Source: Nissolia schottii (taxonomy: Eukaryota > Streptophyta > Magnoliopsida > Fabales > Fabaceae). From it: a stretch of 64,000 nucleotides of DNA. This document shows positions 1 to 13,660 of the stretch, in pieces (the first letter of the stretch is position 1; every line of letters starts with the position of its first letter). The stretch spans positions 439,706 through 503,705 of the forward strand of contig QANU01067165.1 in NCBI GenBank assembly GCA_003254905.1, given 5' to 3'. The notes under the pieces are model-generated. The model did not search any database. It was not told the DNA's origin and saw only the letters and a list, made by a program, of their open reading frames with translations. The translations under genes and the position numbers were made by a program.

Positions 1-156
1 ATTAGCATTAATGTTTATTATAATATATAATATAAATATATACAAATATTCACAAGCATAGTAAGCGGTGTGTGTAGGCTGAAGAAGGGAGAGATACGTC
101 AACCAACTGCTCCAACAATTCCCATTGACATTCAAATGTTGGATTGTATGTACAAT

Positions 157-2970
157 TTAAAGTGTCCAGGATCTGCAACAAAAACATAATTAGTCAATTT
201 GGGATAAAGTTGTTCAAGTGAACCAAAAAGTGACCTAAACAATGTAGAGATTTCTTATGACAGAACATCAGACACTGCAAATATGTCAAATGAAATAAGC
301 TTCATACCTGTTATTCATCTTTTTCCCAGCCCTAAATTGGTTAAGTTTGTCCCTCCATAAAGCTGGAGTTGCATCAGAAACATGAAATGTAAAATTAGTA
401 ACATGAGGGGAAGGATAATCTATACTGTAGTCCTTAAGAGATGTAATCTTTACATCAATGCATGTGACAAGGCAAAATATAAGAAGTTCCCTACATTTGT
501 CTATAGAGCATGTAAAGCTTCACAAAGAAAAAAAAGAATTGAAATGAAACTTATGAATACCTGGCAACAAGTACTATACGACTGACTATAACAATGTAAC
601 TAACCTTATTCATTGCAGGGTTCATATTCTTATAAATGCTAGGGTATATGCACATTAACCAATTCATTTGAAAATGTTTACCAGCATCTTGATAACGCTC
701 TTCAACAACAGCTTTCAACATATTGTGCAAAAGATTGAACTCCTCGGTTTCGGTACAAGGCTTACCACTTGGCCTGAAATTATGTCTCTTTTAGTTAACA
801 TTTGTCTTTCAAAGTGGAAAAACTGCTAGTAATGAGATAGATTCAAAGGTTTCTTTTTCCCTTTATTAATAGAAAGTAGGGAATAGAAACTATGAAAACT
901 ATGGACGCAAATTTTCTAATATGTATCTTCTTCACAAACCTACCGGTCCAGTTCAGTGAATAATGGGCCATCCGAGCCAGGGGACTGTGTTGACAGTTTG
1001 CCTGATTCAATTACTCTCATTCCATCACCGTATGCCAAGTACTTGTTGACTTGTATCGGCACCTACAACATTGATGGAAAAGTCGAATCTCTAGTATACA
1101 AAATTCATTTAACTAGTGTAACTTTACAATTTGGAATTTCCACGTTCAACAATACAGCAACATTCACCAAGCATTCCAACTGTAAATACAAGGCATACAC
1201 AAACATTTTTTTTTCCTGGAAACACCTAATTTCTCTAACATCAGCCAAGGCACAAATGAACAACCATCAAGCAAAAAATGGGGAAACGTAGCATGCTGGT
1301 GCATTCAAACGATTGAACTAACAAAATATTACCTTGCATCTCACTGCAATGTTGATAGCATCTGAAGGGCGAAGATCAAAGCTCATACATTCTGACTCAT
1401 TTCCAACCTATACCAAATATAAGTCATACTGTTATACAACACTTCTTGGGGGTTCGGGGTTGAGGAGAACAAGAGGAACAGGGAAGAGTAAGAAAATGCC
1501 TTGGAAAGATATAACTGAGCAAAATATGCCTCATGAACTCTCTTAGTGACTCTAACAACTCTAACCTGCATTAATCAGGAAATTATATCACTGACATCAT
1601 CAAGAGAACCAGATGGAAAGATCAGAAATATAATCAAGTTTAAGAGTGAGAGACATTATAGAAGTAGGAGTACAAAGACAAACAGAAACATACTTCGTAA
1701 CCCATTTTGTCAATCATCTCCTTCACTACTTGATATAAAGTAGGTCTAGCCTGATCCATCAACCAAATAGTTAGTAGTATCCATGTGAATATGTTACACA
1801 CAAGCAAAAACTTGTGGATCTAAAATTTGATTAATAATACGTGTATGAAGAACAAGGAAAATAAGCATAGGGATTCATGAGGGTGATATAACGGAATATA
1901 ACCAACAAAGAAGACATACTATTTGAACATTGCGTATCGCGGCCATTAGTAATACACTTGGCATCTCCACTGCAAATAAGGATGTACCATACATTTACAA
2001 TGGGATAGACATATAATCATCAAAATCAAATATCAGAACCAAGAAGCAAGCTTATATGACACAATACACATAAGAAGCAAGAGACATACAAACTATTATA
2101 GGGAGAAGTAAACCAGTGCCATCCTCCATCTTCAACACAATTGCAGGATGAGGTGCATAATCTGGAAGGAGTCCTCCATGAGGGTTGTTATGGACGCATC
2201 GTAGGTGTCTTCCATCCCTCATTTTAATCATGAAACCATCTGCTCCACTCTTCACCTCAACTATACAAAAGAATAAAATAAATAAATCACAGAACAATTC
2301 TATTTCATAAAAGCCAAACGATAAGGAAACAATTTTTGGCCAACGCTTCTTGCTCTGTCAATAAACAAAGTTCTACATGGTTAAGTTGTATTATACATAT
2401 CAGCATATTGATCATACTGATCATGTCTTGTGTTTGTTTCAACTTTTAAAAAGTGATTAAAAAATTGATTCTTTGTACTGAAAACAGATATTTTTGGTGA
2501 ACTATTCCTTTTAGCTTCAGTTGAAAAGCAGAAAATAGATTGTTATTGAGATTTTGATTATTTTACAAAATTTATCCAAAATATATGACGACTAATTTTT
2601 TAAGCTGAAAAGGTGATTTTATTTCCCTTTCAAATAAGCTGATATGATCAATCAAATTTGTAGTAGCTACACCAAACATACCAGCTTCAACCACACTGGA
2701 GGTAACGTAATCTTCATCTTTCTCATTGAAATTCTCAGCCATGCTTCCGCTGTCATTTGAGGGTGAGTTGAAACTGCAATGCACCGTCTTCCACTTTCTC
2801 ATGTTTACATGGCAAGAAAGAACACTCCCCTTAGCTCTGCTTCCAGCGAGTTCCTTCAGCCCCCAAAATTCACTTCTACCCTTCATTGGTCCAATCATAG
2901 GGGCACCGCACAACCCTGCTACTTTGGCACGCACAGTGGGGAAAACAACCGGTCCCTTCAGAGAACCCAT
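157..2970 (-). CDS. BBD: Bifunctional nuclease, BBD family (DUF151/BFN domain plus UVR motif)
   Basis: Ten exons read on the minus strand: 2682-2970, 2090-2260, 1920-1969, 1694-1750, 1500-1565, 1333-1407, 944-1062, 682-773, 308-362, 157-172; phases join to 329 aa. The start is the ATG opening MGSLKGPVVFPTVRAK, which matches the N-terminus known for Arabidopsis BBD1/BBD2. Residues ~97-236 form the DNase/RNase (BFN) domain: KSGADGFMIKMRDGR, HNNPHGGLLPDYAPHPAIV, RVTKRVHEAYFAQL and FDLRPSDAINIAVRCK are all present. Residues ~282-315 (FNLLHNMLKAVVEERYQDAA) look like a UVR motif. Family knowledge: plant BBDs have RNase and DNase activity and are tied to basal defence and ABA or drought responses. 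Odd: the intron at 1408-1499 appears to begin GC rather than GT. The last exon adds only a short tail ending WTL, so the exact C-terminus is less sure than the core. Confidence 0.93.
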
Positions 2971-5900
2971 TCTATCTAACTATATTTTCTCAAACCCTAC
3001 ACCAAAAATTTACAAACTTTTTTCTACCAAGAGCCTCTCAACGGGGTGCTGGGTCACAGGAAATGAATTGAATTTAAAATCAAAATCGCACCTTTTTTTA
3101 CAGAGGTGGTCAACGATCAGAGGATGATCCAGTCACCGATCACCGCCAACAAGCATGAAGGATGAAGGATGAATTAATCGTTAATTAGCCTGTGATTTAT
3201 CCTTATTATTGGTACGTGATTACAGTAAGATCATGTGCAAAATTGAAAAGGGGGAATTGAGATCTGAAACTGAAAAGAAAGAAGGGGGAATATGAATTAA
3301 TAGTGAGAGGAATGAAGATAAGAGATTCTTTATTTGATTGTTGTTTGTCTGGCACTCAATGATGAATCTTTATACATCTGATCCAACTTAAGCATAGAGC
3401 TACCGCATGCATCAGCATCAGCACCAGATAATAAAGTCAATTTACTCTTATACCCCCCCCCCCCATGTCTTTTTCTCTCTAGTAATGAATTGATGCTAAT
3501 GTGGTTTGTGACTTTTGTGGGTTTCTTCTAGATCGCACCAACCTATGATATTTATTATGCTTTTAATCTTTGCTTAACTTTACTACTTTATCCAACTCTG
3601 TGACTATAATTTCAATTTTCACGAAACTACTTCCAGGCGCTTATTATCTAACTTCTTCTTCTTTTTCTTTTTTTAATCTAAAAATTAACATATACTACGA
3701 ATATACGTATAAAACATTAGGAAGAATTGAGAAAAGTTCAATATCATAAAATGTGTGTTTGATTTTTTGTTTGCATTAATTAATTCATGATATAACTGAT
3801 TCTCTTAGAATTAATTTATGTTTGTCATTTTCTTTTGAAAATTGATTTTAATGAAATTGGTGTCGTTTGGATGATATTAATTTAAATCACTTTTAGATGT
3901 AATTATAATAAACAATATAAATTTTATCTTGTTTATCTAATTTGTTTTTTTATTTCATTATCTAATTATATATATAGTATATTTAGTAATATTTCATTTA
4001 CTTATTTTTCACATAATTAAATTAAAAATTAAATTACCGTATAGTCTAATTTCTTTTATATATGTATATATAGACACACACTCTTTCATATAATGTTTTC
4101 TTTGGTACAGTTCACATAATGCTTTTGGTCATGAGATATAGTTTTTTTTATCAATTTTGCTAAGATTAACAAAAAACGCTAAAGGACAAACCCAAAATAA
4201 AATTACGACAAAATCCAATGGGCCACGGACAACAGTGAGCCAACAATTAGAAATTAAAAAAAATATATACTCAATACCGCCATCTTCAATCCCTCGTTCC
4301 CCTCTCTCTCTCTCTCAAGGCATACACTTGCAGACATCTCCAATAGTAAGGCAATCAACTGTGAAATTGATTTTGAATCAGCCAGTGAGAAATTCTCACT
4401 TTCATAGGAATCAATTCTAAACCCTAAATCAATTTTAAAACTTGAGGTTAAAGAAAAATCAAACATGATCATTGAGAAGCAAAATCAATTTTGGCCAACT
4501 AAAAATCAATTTTAAATTCTTCCACTAAAAATTTAAACACACACTTAATTCGCTTCTTTCATTAGCCAGAACAATACTATGTTAAATCCTCATTATTTAT
4601 GAAACTATTCAATTTCTTAGATAAACTCAACTTGGTTTGATATATATTTTAGATCTTCTTTATTTATGGAATCATTTAGTTTCTTTTGGTACATTTTATT
4701 TTATATTTACTTTTTTTTAAACTTCTTTATAAGAAAGTTAGTGACAGTTTATAGTAGTTTATACGCATATAATTCAACAACGATAAATTAGATAAATATT
4801 CGAAAGAGTTAGTGTATAAGAAAGTCATCATAAAATGTATAACCAACTCTTAGTTAGAATTAGTTACATTGTAACTAATCCAACTCGACACACATGTGCC
4901 CTAATTAAAAGGTAGTTAGACATCTCAATATAGATATACCTCAATGTATGCACAATTCAATCATATTCATACACAGTTTCAGAAACCAACGGCACTTTAC
5001 TTTTTTCTCACAAACTCTCAGAGTGACCAAGAAAAAGACAACGTATGTTGCTAATGCATTATTTGCCTTCACACGATATTTATATTTTCCATTCTACAGC
5101 AAACGGTGGAAAAAGAAAATTATTAAAAAAAAACAAAAAAAACAAAACACGAGTTACAGTAATAATATGTCTTAAGAATGCAAATTGCTGAATTTACTTA
5201 ATTACCACGTTAATCACTATGATATACGCTTCAACTTCGAAGGGTATTTAGGTCTTTTCAGACTACACAAGCCTCGGCCGGCCTGACAAATATGACGTGG
5301 CATCATTGATTGTGCAAACTTTGCCGGCGGGCAAACGATATGAAGATCACCCCATGAGTGCCACGTGTGCTAACACCTCCCATGTCTTGGATAAGGTTTT
5401 TATTATACAACAAATTCTTTATTTTTTTGGGTTCACATTGTATATTTCTTTTATTTAATAACAGTATAGGCTTAAAAAAGTGTGTTTGAAATAAAAGACA
5501 ACAAGCTTCGTTGCTTTTTTCAACAAATTTTATTGATTAATGATCAAAAGGTCATTATTTGTTATAACATTTTAATTTACGCGCACCTTCAATATAAATT
5601 TCTTTTTTTCTATATTGTCATCATATCGTGTGAACCCACATTATTAAAAGTAATTTTTTTTATAGTAGTATTAACTAGAATAGTAGTATGAATTAGGGTT
5701 AACCACTTTTTTTGATAAGAATATCACATGATTTTAATAATAAATAAATGTTAGTGTCCAAAACAATATTGATCAAAAAAAATTTAGGAGAATGTTTTGG
5801 TACCTTGTTTATAATATAGGGTACCAATACGTTGACCTAAATTGTTACTAGTTGAGTGCATTACAAATATTTTTATTTTTTTATTTTATTAACCAACCAT

Positions 5901-7275
5901 TTGATGGCACGTTTACAATGTATTAATACTTATACAATTGAATGAATACCAAAAGAGAAACTAAAAGGTTAAAATATTTCAATACTATGTCGATAAATAT
6001 TGCAAATATTTTATGATATAAAACAATGGAATTCATTAATTCACTTTGGATTTCATTAATTCATTAAACTTAAAAATGGCATTCATTCACTTTGGATTTT
6101 AAGCGAATGGTTCCAATTCCAACTTGCAAACTCATCCATGAACCAGGATCTTCATGAGTGGGTCCATTATGGCCTCTTAAGGCCTGTCGTATTCAATGGA
6201 TAGCATAGTGCTCGGTGATGCTTCGGGCCGAATCCCGTGGGCCGTGTTAATTTAAATATACCGAATATTGCGTTCGGAACACTTCTAGGTGCTCGACCAA
6301 AAACAACAAACAACAAATAACATTTTGAGAGTTATTTTTAAAAAATAAAATAAAAGCTTTCATTTCATTATAAATTCTAAAAATTAAAAAATATATTTAA
6401 TATTTTTAAAAAATATTAATTTTTATGCATTGACTATGTAAAAGAGTTTTAAACCATCATTTACATAAGTAATAGTGTTATGAATGACAATGTAAATTTC
6501 TCTTAGACTATTGGGACATAGAAATTAATTTCTTTATGAAATATAAAAAGTATTTTCTTTTTATTTTTTTGTGATTAATTAATATTTCAAAGATAAATTT
6601 CCATATATCACAACAACATTTATCCTAGTAAAAGGAATTCAAAACAGTGTGAGGCATGCATCACAAACTTATGAGAAATATTAGTTTTACTCATGGAACG
6701 TTGTGTTGATTCATTATTTATCTGCCATTAGATTATATTTTATTATATTAAAATTTCTTTAAAATTTCATCTAATGATGTATATGTTGTGAGTTGATATA
6801 GTATTTCATATAAAACAAATCTAAATAACACATTTCTACGCTTATTTCAAGTGTGAAGTGTGAGTCTCCATACATATTTACCTAAACTCAAACCAAAAAT
6901 GTTTGCAGTACCGTGGGAACTCCAACCAATTAAAAAACACTGAAGACTCCCCCCGTTTGGTGTATTAATTTAAAAACTTCAAAATCAAAGTTGATAAAAA
7001 GTAGCCCTAATTAAACATAAAAGTTGACAAAGAATCACTCGCAAAACGTACGTTTGAAATTAATGGTACATGTTTTAATGGATCAAACTTGGCCATCCTT
7101 GACTCTTTTGATCAAGTTTGCTCCATTAAACACACAGATAAAATTAGATATTGTTTTTGGCTTAGAATGTATACCAGCCCCGGAAATTGCAACAAATTTT
7201 TTTCCCTCTGAGATCATGGTCAACGTTCATTGCAATGATTATTTAACTTTAATTGATATAAGGCGGTGCTAATAA
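2971..7275. other. Intergenic region upstream of the nuclease gene and downstream of the bHLH gene
   Basis: No coding gene is supported. The first ~150 bp left of 2970 should hold the nuclease leader and promoter. The rest is AT-rich, with a C homopolymer near 3456, a short CT run near 4305 and one G-box-like CACGTG near 5361. A somewhat GC-richer patch near 6120-6300 has no recognisable identity. The small open frames in this stretch have no coding character. Confidence 0.6.
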
Positions 7276-10200
7276 TTAAGTAGTTCCACCAAAGTTTGGC
7301 TGTTGCCACACCTCGCTGCTACCATCACCTGCTATGTAAGACATGCATGACAATGGCACTAGACAGAGCCCTCGGCTTCGTAAATCTTGCTTTGGTTCTC
7401 CATTTCCCTCGCCTATGCCTGAACCCTGAAGACATTATTATGAATATCAATTTCAATGGCAAACTGAATAAGTATGCACTACGATGTATGTAATTATATT
7501 GTAATTATAGTCCTACGGAATGGAATAGCCTAATATATTCTTAATGCCCTCAAAGTATGCTAATTAATTAAACTAGCTAGACGGCGCGTGCGTATATATA
7601 TTGTGTTGTATAATAATAGTAATAGACTCCTTACCCCTTGCATCATTCTGTTGGTATGGTTCTGCGATGACTTCATATACGGAACGCTAAGTGTCTGTAA
7701 GATGAACAATTTGTAATAAGAACCAAGTACATCAATCATCTAAATTGCATTCCTTTTCTGTGCTATACATGATAGATTTTTCATTTTCCTTTTGTTTTTT
7801 TCTTTTATATATATATATATAGTTATGTACTTCTCTCTCTTTTAAAATAATTGTATGTCAAATTATTTTAAATACATCTTTAACTCCATGCATATATATC
7901 TACACAATTATTTTGAAAGACAACAAATTATATTGTTGTGCTTATGTTTGTTAGTCTAAAAGTGTTGGAATTCAATTGTGAGTATTTAAAATGTCTTACA
8001 TTATTTTGAGATCATCTTTAACTCAATGCATATATTTGAACTTGAAAGACAAATGTATATTGTTGGGCTTATGTTTGATAATCTAAAAATGTTAGAATTT
8101 AAGTATGAGTGTTTAGAAAGCCTCACATTAATTTGTGATGAATTAAGTGAATGGTATATAAGCAAAAAGACTCATAAATCTATTGACTTAAAGTTTTTGA
8201 TCAAGACATGACATCTAATTCGTCCAAAGTTATGGACTCCCCCCTCTCTTGTTTGAAAGTATACTAGTTTCAAACAAGGTGACAAAAGATAGAATGCAAT
8301 ATTCTAACCAACGTATCACAAGAAAATTAAGATGACCCAAAAAAAATCATAAATATATATGGTATCTTTACTATTCAGTTGAAGCCCTACGTAGCTAATA
8401 GCTCTAACCTAATTTATATAATTAAGAATCAAGGAAGAACACGGATAATTCAAAGTCAAAAAGGGAAACACCAAAGTCAAATTATTAGAGAAGGGGAAAT
8501 GTTTTAAGTGTATACCTCAACTTGGCCTTGAAGGAATTTAATGTATCCTATAGCCTCCATAAGCACAGATGCTGTGTCTGTCTGCAAATATATATCCACA
8601 TTCAAAATATGCAATTTGATATTAATTTTTCCTTAACGCTGAATGAACGTCCTAATTATAACCTGGAAACGTACAGGATGAGAATACTAGGCTACTAGCT
8701 AGTAATTAGATATAATTGCATGGGTTCTCTCTGTCTGCCATCTTGCTAGGATAATATTTTTCATTGGGACTGATGCATCAATGAGTAGTATAATAATATA
8801 TTAAACATGCCACTTCTCCACATACGAAAATTCATCCCCATCGCATTTTACTTATGGCTTCTTATACTGTCTGAAAATTTGACATAAATCTCGATACTCG
8901 CTTTCAAGTTAGTATAAAGTGTACCCTACAAAGTTTATACATCTTTTACTTTGCAAAATTTAAGCAATGTAACATCAACTTTTTTAGAAATACAACATAA
9001 TTAACGTGTCCATATGTACAAAATTACGTTATTCAAATCACTCAAAATTATAGATACCATTGATATTCCCTAACAAAAGTACGAGAATCACTATATGATG
9101 AAAAAATTACAATGTGAGTCTGATACTTTTGTGAATAAATGTCAAAATTGTCTATACATATTTTTAAAGGATTTAAATAACAAAGTGTTATTCAAAAATA
9201 AAATTCTTATGTAACGTCATAGTAAATTTTTTGCGTACTATGATACATTTAATATTTCACACATGAATATCAAAATTCACAATCCTAAAGGGTAGGTCAT
9301 CCAATAATAATAATAATAACTATTGTTTTGAGAGCGCCAATTCAAATGATACATCTGTCATTTTGATTATAATACTTGAAAATGGTGCACCCCGTATAGC
9401 TAAAACAATTTCAAGAAGTAAGTAAATAGTCATGATTGATTGTGAATTTGTGAAAGTACTGTACCTTACCAAAAGGAGCCACCAACTGCTGAAGAGCCGC
9501 AATCCTATCTCCTAATTTCTCTTTCCTAACCTGAAAGGAAGGAATAATGCCCAGCAAACAATTAATGCAACCTGCCCTATGATCCACACATAATTAAGAT
9601 TCAAAACCGGTTAACCAAACCATGTATATTTTAATTTTGAATATAACGTAGTGTACAAATAATAATAAACGAAATTTATTAGAACACATATGTTGTGTAA
9701 TAATTAAAAGTGCACCTTAAAGGGTGGGCAGGAAGGGCGTGGTGGTTCGGATCGTGATTTCTTGGGTGCCGTTTGAGACTGAGAAGAAGCCATGCCTCTC
9801 TTTGCTTCTGCCATGCCATTGCTCAACTGTAGTGATGCCTTGCAAGGAAACAGAAAGAGTAAAGATTAGTCGATTAATCATTGCGGTGGCCGTGTCTTTT
9901 TCAACAAGCAAAGAAAGGAAAGAGAGTGAAGCCACAAGAAAAGAAGAAAAGAAATAAAAGAGGGGATATCTCTCCAACTCTCTATTGTAGCGAAAAAGAA
10001 AAGAGTTCCCAGTTGCCACAACTTAATAATATAAAAAAAGGTATCTACTTTTTTTATCATCTTCCTTCTTATATCTAGTTTTTTTTTTTTCCTTTAACAA
10101 GATTAATTAGTAGCATCATAATATTAACTTAATATTATTTGTGAATTTAATTAATTACATGCACGTATATACACACACCACACACCGGGGTAGAGTAACG

Positions 10201-11476
10201 AAAAGAATTGAAATCATTAATTATATATTCTCTCCATTAAGATCAAAAGCTATAAGTGAAGTATACTTTTAGCGAGACGCCACTAATTAAAAAGCTGAGT
10301 AGTGAAGACTCAAGTGTGAGAGTACTGTAAAGAATAAGGGAACAAGAAATTAATTAGTAACACACTTACATTATTAGTAGAGGAGTTGCTGCTACAAGAG
10401 GACCTTTCATTAGGGTGGTGGTGGTGGTGGTGCATATGATGATCAAGACTAAAAGAAAGGTTGTCAGCAAATCTACTAAGACCAACAAGACCTTGTGATG
10501 ATCTAGCTGACGAGGTTAATAGGTCCAAGGAGGAGCTTGAAACTGCTGTGGTGGGATTGGAATAGTTGGAGATGTTGATACTCGGGTAAATCATCCCTCT
10601 ACTTGGTAGTGGCACTCCAAAACTATTATCATTATTAATAGGGTAATTCTGAGGGTTATTGCTGTTGTTGGTGGAGTACAAGTCCCCGGAAAAGAGGGTC
10701 TTGAACAAGAGCTTCTCATTGAGGGCATGCATGTGGTCTTTGTGGTTTGTTGTTGTGGGATTAGTGGTAGCGAGTCCATAGTCTTCCATGCTGGAATTAG
10801 GACTAGGAGTGTTAATAAGCATGTCACTGAATTTGGGGAAATTGGTGGTGGTTAAGCAGTTTTGATGATCTGAATCGATCTCACTTGTCCAGTGGTGGTG
10901 ATGATACCCTAATTCATCTCTTGATCTGGGATTAGCTTCTTCGACGCTTCTGTTGTTCAAGTTGTTACCTGCATTCCTGTGTGTGTATGTAAACATGATT
11001 ATTTATTTATTTAATTAATTAATTAATTAGGAGAAAAGGAAAAGAATAGTATATGATAGTGAAGGAGACAAATCAAGCCCTAGCTAGTCTAGCATATAGT
11101 AGAATTAATTACAACATGAATAAATGATCATTTCATTGTTCTTGAAGAAATGAAAGGCTATGTATATGTTAATTAATGATAACAAGAAATTAGAGAGGCG
11201 CCGGGGGGGGGGGGGATAACATTTCATATATGACAGTGAAGTAGTACAAAAAAATCAACTCATACCGTATCTACTAATAAAATAATATAGAGAGTGAAGT
11301 ACTCTAAGCATGAATTAGTGTTAAAGAAGAGAGGAGAGTAGTAGTACTTACAAAGTGATATTTGGAGGAGTCCAAGAAGAATGTGTGGTTGCGGCAACTG
11401 CATAGGAGGAGGATAAAGAAGGAGGAGGAGGTTCAAGAGGGGGGTTTTTTTGGCCATGGAGATTTGTAGATTCCAT
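7276..11476 (-). CDS. bHLH transcription factor, bHLH112/bHLH123-like
   Basis: Seven exons on the minus strand: 11352-11476, 10370-10976, 9716-9838, 9465-9530, 8516-8581, 7635-7694, 7276-7425. All have GT-AG borders and consistent phases, giving 398 aa. It starts MESTNLHGQKNPPL. The N-terminal two thirds is low complexity, with Asn/Ser runs, HHHH near the WTSEID segment and a longer His run near the end of exon 2. The bHLH lies at ~270-335: PPFK, VRKEKLGDRIAALQQLV, APFGKTDTASVLMEAIGYIKF. The C-terminal DLRSRGLCLVPLSCMSY is a signature of this subgroup. The basic region lacks the usual His-Glu-Arg triad, as is typical of this atypical class, so canonical E-box binding should not be assumed. 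Arabidopsis bHLH112 is linked to stress and flowering responses; the target here is unknown. Exon 3 could instead begin 12 nt downstream (a second AG) without changing frame. Confidence 0.9.
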
Positions 11477-11882
11477 AATAATGATAATAAAAAAAAAATG
11501 TTATATATTATATGGTCTCCCAAGAGAAACTTAGGAAAAGGAAAGTGGGATTGAAAATCCCAAGGGGATGAGTGAGTGAGAGTCGAGCAAGCTAGCAAGA
11601 AGGCATGCCTGCCTTGGGGGAATTAAAACGGAATCTGTGTATTCAAAGGAACACAGTTCCCAGGTGACACCCACATACCCTCTCCTTACTTTTCCTCTTT
11701 ACTCTTTCAAGTTTAGGTCTAATTAAAGTATCCTTGAAAAGGAAGGCAGAGGCTCTCTCTCTTTTTTCCTTTCTGACTTTTAATTATTTAATATCCATCC
11801 TTTCAGGCCAACTTCACTTTTTCCCCCTCCTTGCAGCTTTGAGCGTGTAAAAATAATTATCATATAAACATGTAATTTTGTC

Positions 11883-11892
11883 CTTTATATAT
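11883..11892 (-). promoter_or_regulatory. Candidate TATA box of the bHLH gene
   Basis: The minus strand reads ATATATAAAG about 410 bp upstream of the bHLH start codon. Transcription would begin near 11850, giving a leader of ~370 nt. Several other AT-rich strings nearby could serve, including one just upstream of the ATG, so this is only a plausible choice. Confidence 0.35.
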
Positions 11893-12828
11893 CTTCACCA
11901 CCACCTTTTTTTCCCCCCTTTTTCTTCTTTTTTGTGTGTGTGTCATCAGTGCTCAAGGTAATTAGTGGATTTTTATCTATCCATCTATCCTGATCTGTGT
12001 GCAATTACAGGGACTCTCCCTAGCTACGCCATGATTAAAAAAATCTGTTCCCTTCGATCCCAAGGCTTTCCCAAATACAAAGGCGCTAGCTATATATCTA
12101 TTTAGCATCAAATCATCATAGCAGCCACGTTCTTTTTGTCTACGTGTGTCATGTGTGACTAGTGAGTGCCGTTCCGGTTCTTCACCGCAACCAACACCCA
12201 CCCAATCTTCTGTTTTCATTGATTAACCTCATCACATTCTTCTTGCATAAATTTTTTGAATTGAAATTCAGTTAATTGCAGCTATATGCATTTACTTTTT
12301 CTTAGGGATTTAGTCGACGTTTGCAGTGTGACTAGAGAGCATCATACTATTATTTTTTACAGTTCTGCTACACGTACACCCCTGTTGCATACACCATACA
12401 TACACCGGTATTTATGTACTGTGGGTCCCACTAAATAACCGCCTCGTTCACTCTCTCCCCCACCCTCATCACCGAGCGCGTGAAACAACGCTTCTCACTC
12501 ATTGCCTCTCGGCGAATGGGATCCCCTTGAAAAATACGTCGTCTTCTTCATCTTCTTCGCACTCCTTCGTTTTTACCATCATCTCTGCACAAATCTTCGT
12601 TGCCTGAGAGTTCGGTGTGCTCTTTGCGCAAACTTCCACCAAGAAAAGCAACAGATTACGAAAAAAATACCTCGAATGCTGGTGAGTACATTTCCTTTTA
12701 TCTTCTCAATTGTATTTTCTCTTGCTTTCACTGCACACATACCTTTTGCCTTTCTTTTCCCTGAACACGAGTGCTTGTGTAATGTTCTTCTGTGAACTTT
12801 AATTTATTTTAAAAAAAATTATTGAGTA

Positions 12829-12998
12829 TAATATTTGCATATTTTTCACATAATGTTTGCATATTTTTCTCATAATGTTTGCACACTCTGTCTGTCTGTT
12901 GCTTGCATTTCCTTTGGACACTGTTCTGATAATGCGGTAATGTTTGCACATTTTGCTCATAATGTTTGCATATTTTTCATATAATGTTTGAACATTTT
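12829..12998 (+). repeat. Cluster of AATGTTTGCA-type motifs, left part of MULE A
   Basis: Six copies of a motif near AATGTTTGCAYA lie in this stretch, most preceded by a T-rich or CATAAT spacer and all in the plus orientation. It falls in what looks like the first intron of the plus-strand ORF (donor GTGAGT near 12681, acceptor TTGTAG near 13060). The same motif recurs throughout both MULEs of this window. Confidence 0.8.
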
Positions 12999-13061
12999 CC
13001 ACATGCGTTTCTGCTCCTGCTTGAATTAATTCGATGATGTTGTTTGTTTCTTATTGTAGAA

Positions 13062-13260
13062 ATGACCCCTTCAAACGAATGCAAAGCACTGGGCAGGGGT
13101 ACTGAACAGCACTGAGAACAGAAAGATCAGAAACGAGATTGAGATGAGTTGTTCAATTATGTCAACGCTGTGTCAATATGTTGTTTCTAAATTTGTGCAG
13201 TGCAAGATTGAGACGCGCTATTCAACCAAGATGTTGGCATAGCTATGCACACTCACAACC
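13062..13260 (+). pseudogene. Remnant of the plus-strand accessory ORF of MULE A
   Basis: An ATG after a TTGTAG acceptor opens MTPSNECK and stops after 17 codons. A second block beginning near 13201 after TGTGCAG reads CKIETRYSTK. It matches the second exon of the same ORF in MULE B (62193 onward) almost base for base for about 35 bp. Similarity then fades, so the gene here is truncated and stop-ridden. In plant MULEs such ORFs are often linked to a Ulp1-like protease domain; that domain is not visible here and the link is inference. Confidence 0.55.
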
Positions 13261-13368
13261 TTATTACTTCAAAGATACACATGGTGTGGCTGCATATGCT
13301 TGAAAAAGGTCATAGTCAATTATGTAGATCTCTGTGTTGGTATGCGTACGCGACAGTTTGCCAAGGAC

Positions 13369-13660
13369 AGTCTCATTCAGTATTGTATCATATGGCAGCA
13401 AGTGAATGTTAGTTCCCCCTGGGAGAAGTGGTCAAGGAAGCTCTGGGAGATGCCAAACAACCTTGCAAGGGCTGCAATATCTGACAGCTCCGGTTCGCCA
13501 GTGATGGTCTCATTCAGTATCGTATCATCTGCCAGGAAAGTGAATGTTAGCTCCCTTGCAGGCAGTGATAAAGGATTTCATGCACCTCTCAATTTAAAAG
13601 CTCCGGTGGGGTGCCAAACAAGCCTGCAAGAGTTGCAATATCTGACAGCTTTTTCGCCTC
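13369..13660 (+). repeat. Imperfect two-copy duplication inside MULE A
   Basis: Two blocks recur. GTCTCATTCAGTATYGTATC followed by a GTGAATGTTAG stretch occurs near 13369 and 13507. A block with GCCAAACAA then CTTGCAAGGGCTGCAATAT occurs near 13453 and, with changes, near 13613. The spacings of ~138 and ~160 bp indicate a diverged tandem duplication with an indel. No protein family is recognised in any frame. Confidence 0.6.

Noticed and set aside
956-1291. Plus-strand frame over the nuclease exons
   Set aside because: It is antisense to exon 7 and adjoining introns of the nuclease gene, whose minus-strand frame is conserved.
4740-5060. Possible Copia-type LTR remnant (GTTAGTTA and AACTCAACAC-like strings)
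   Set aside because: The flavour is LTR-like but no TG...CA ends, target duplication or second copy was found.
9717-10078. Overlapping frames on both strands near 9.7-10.1 kb
   Set aside because: Only the part in the frame of bHLH exon 3 (9716-9838) is conserved; the rest is intron.
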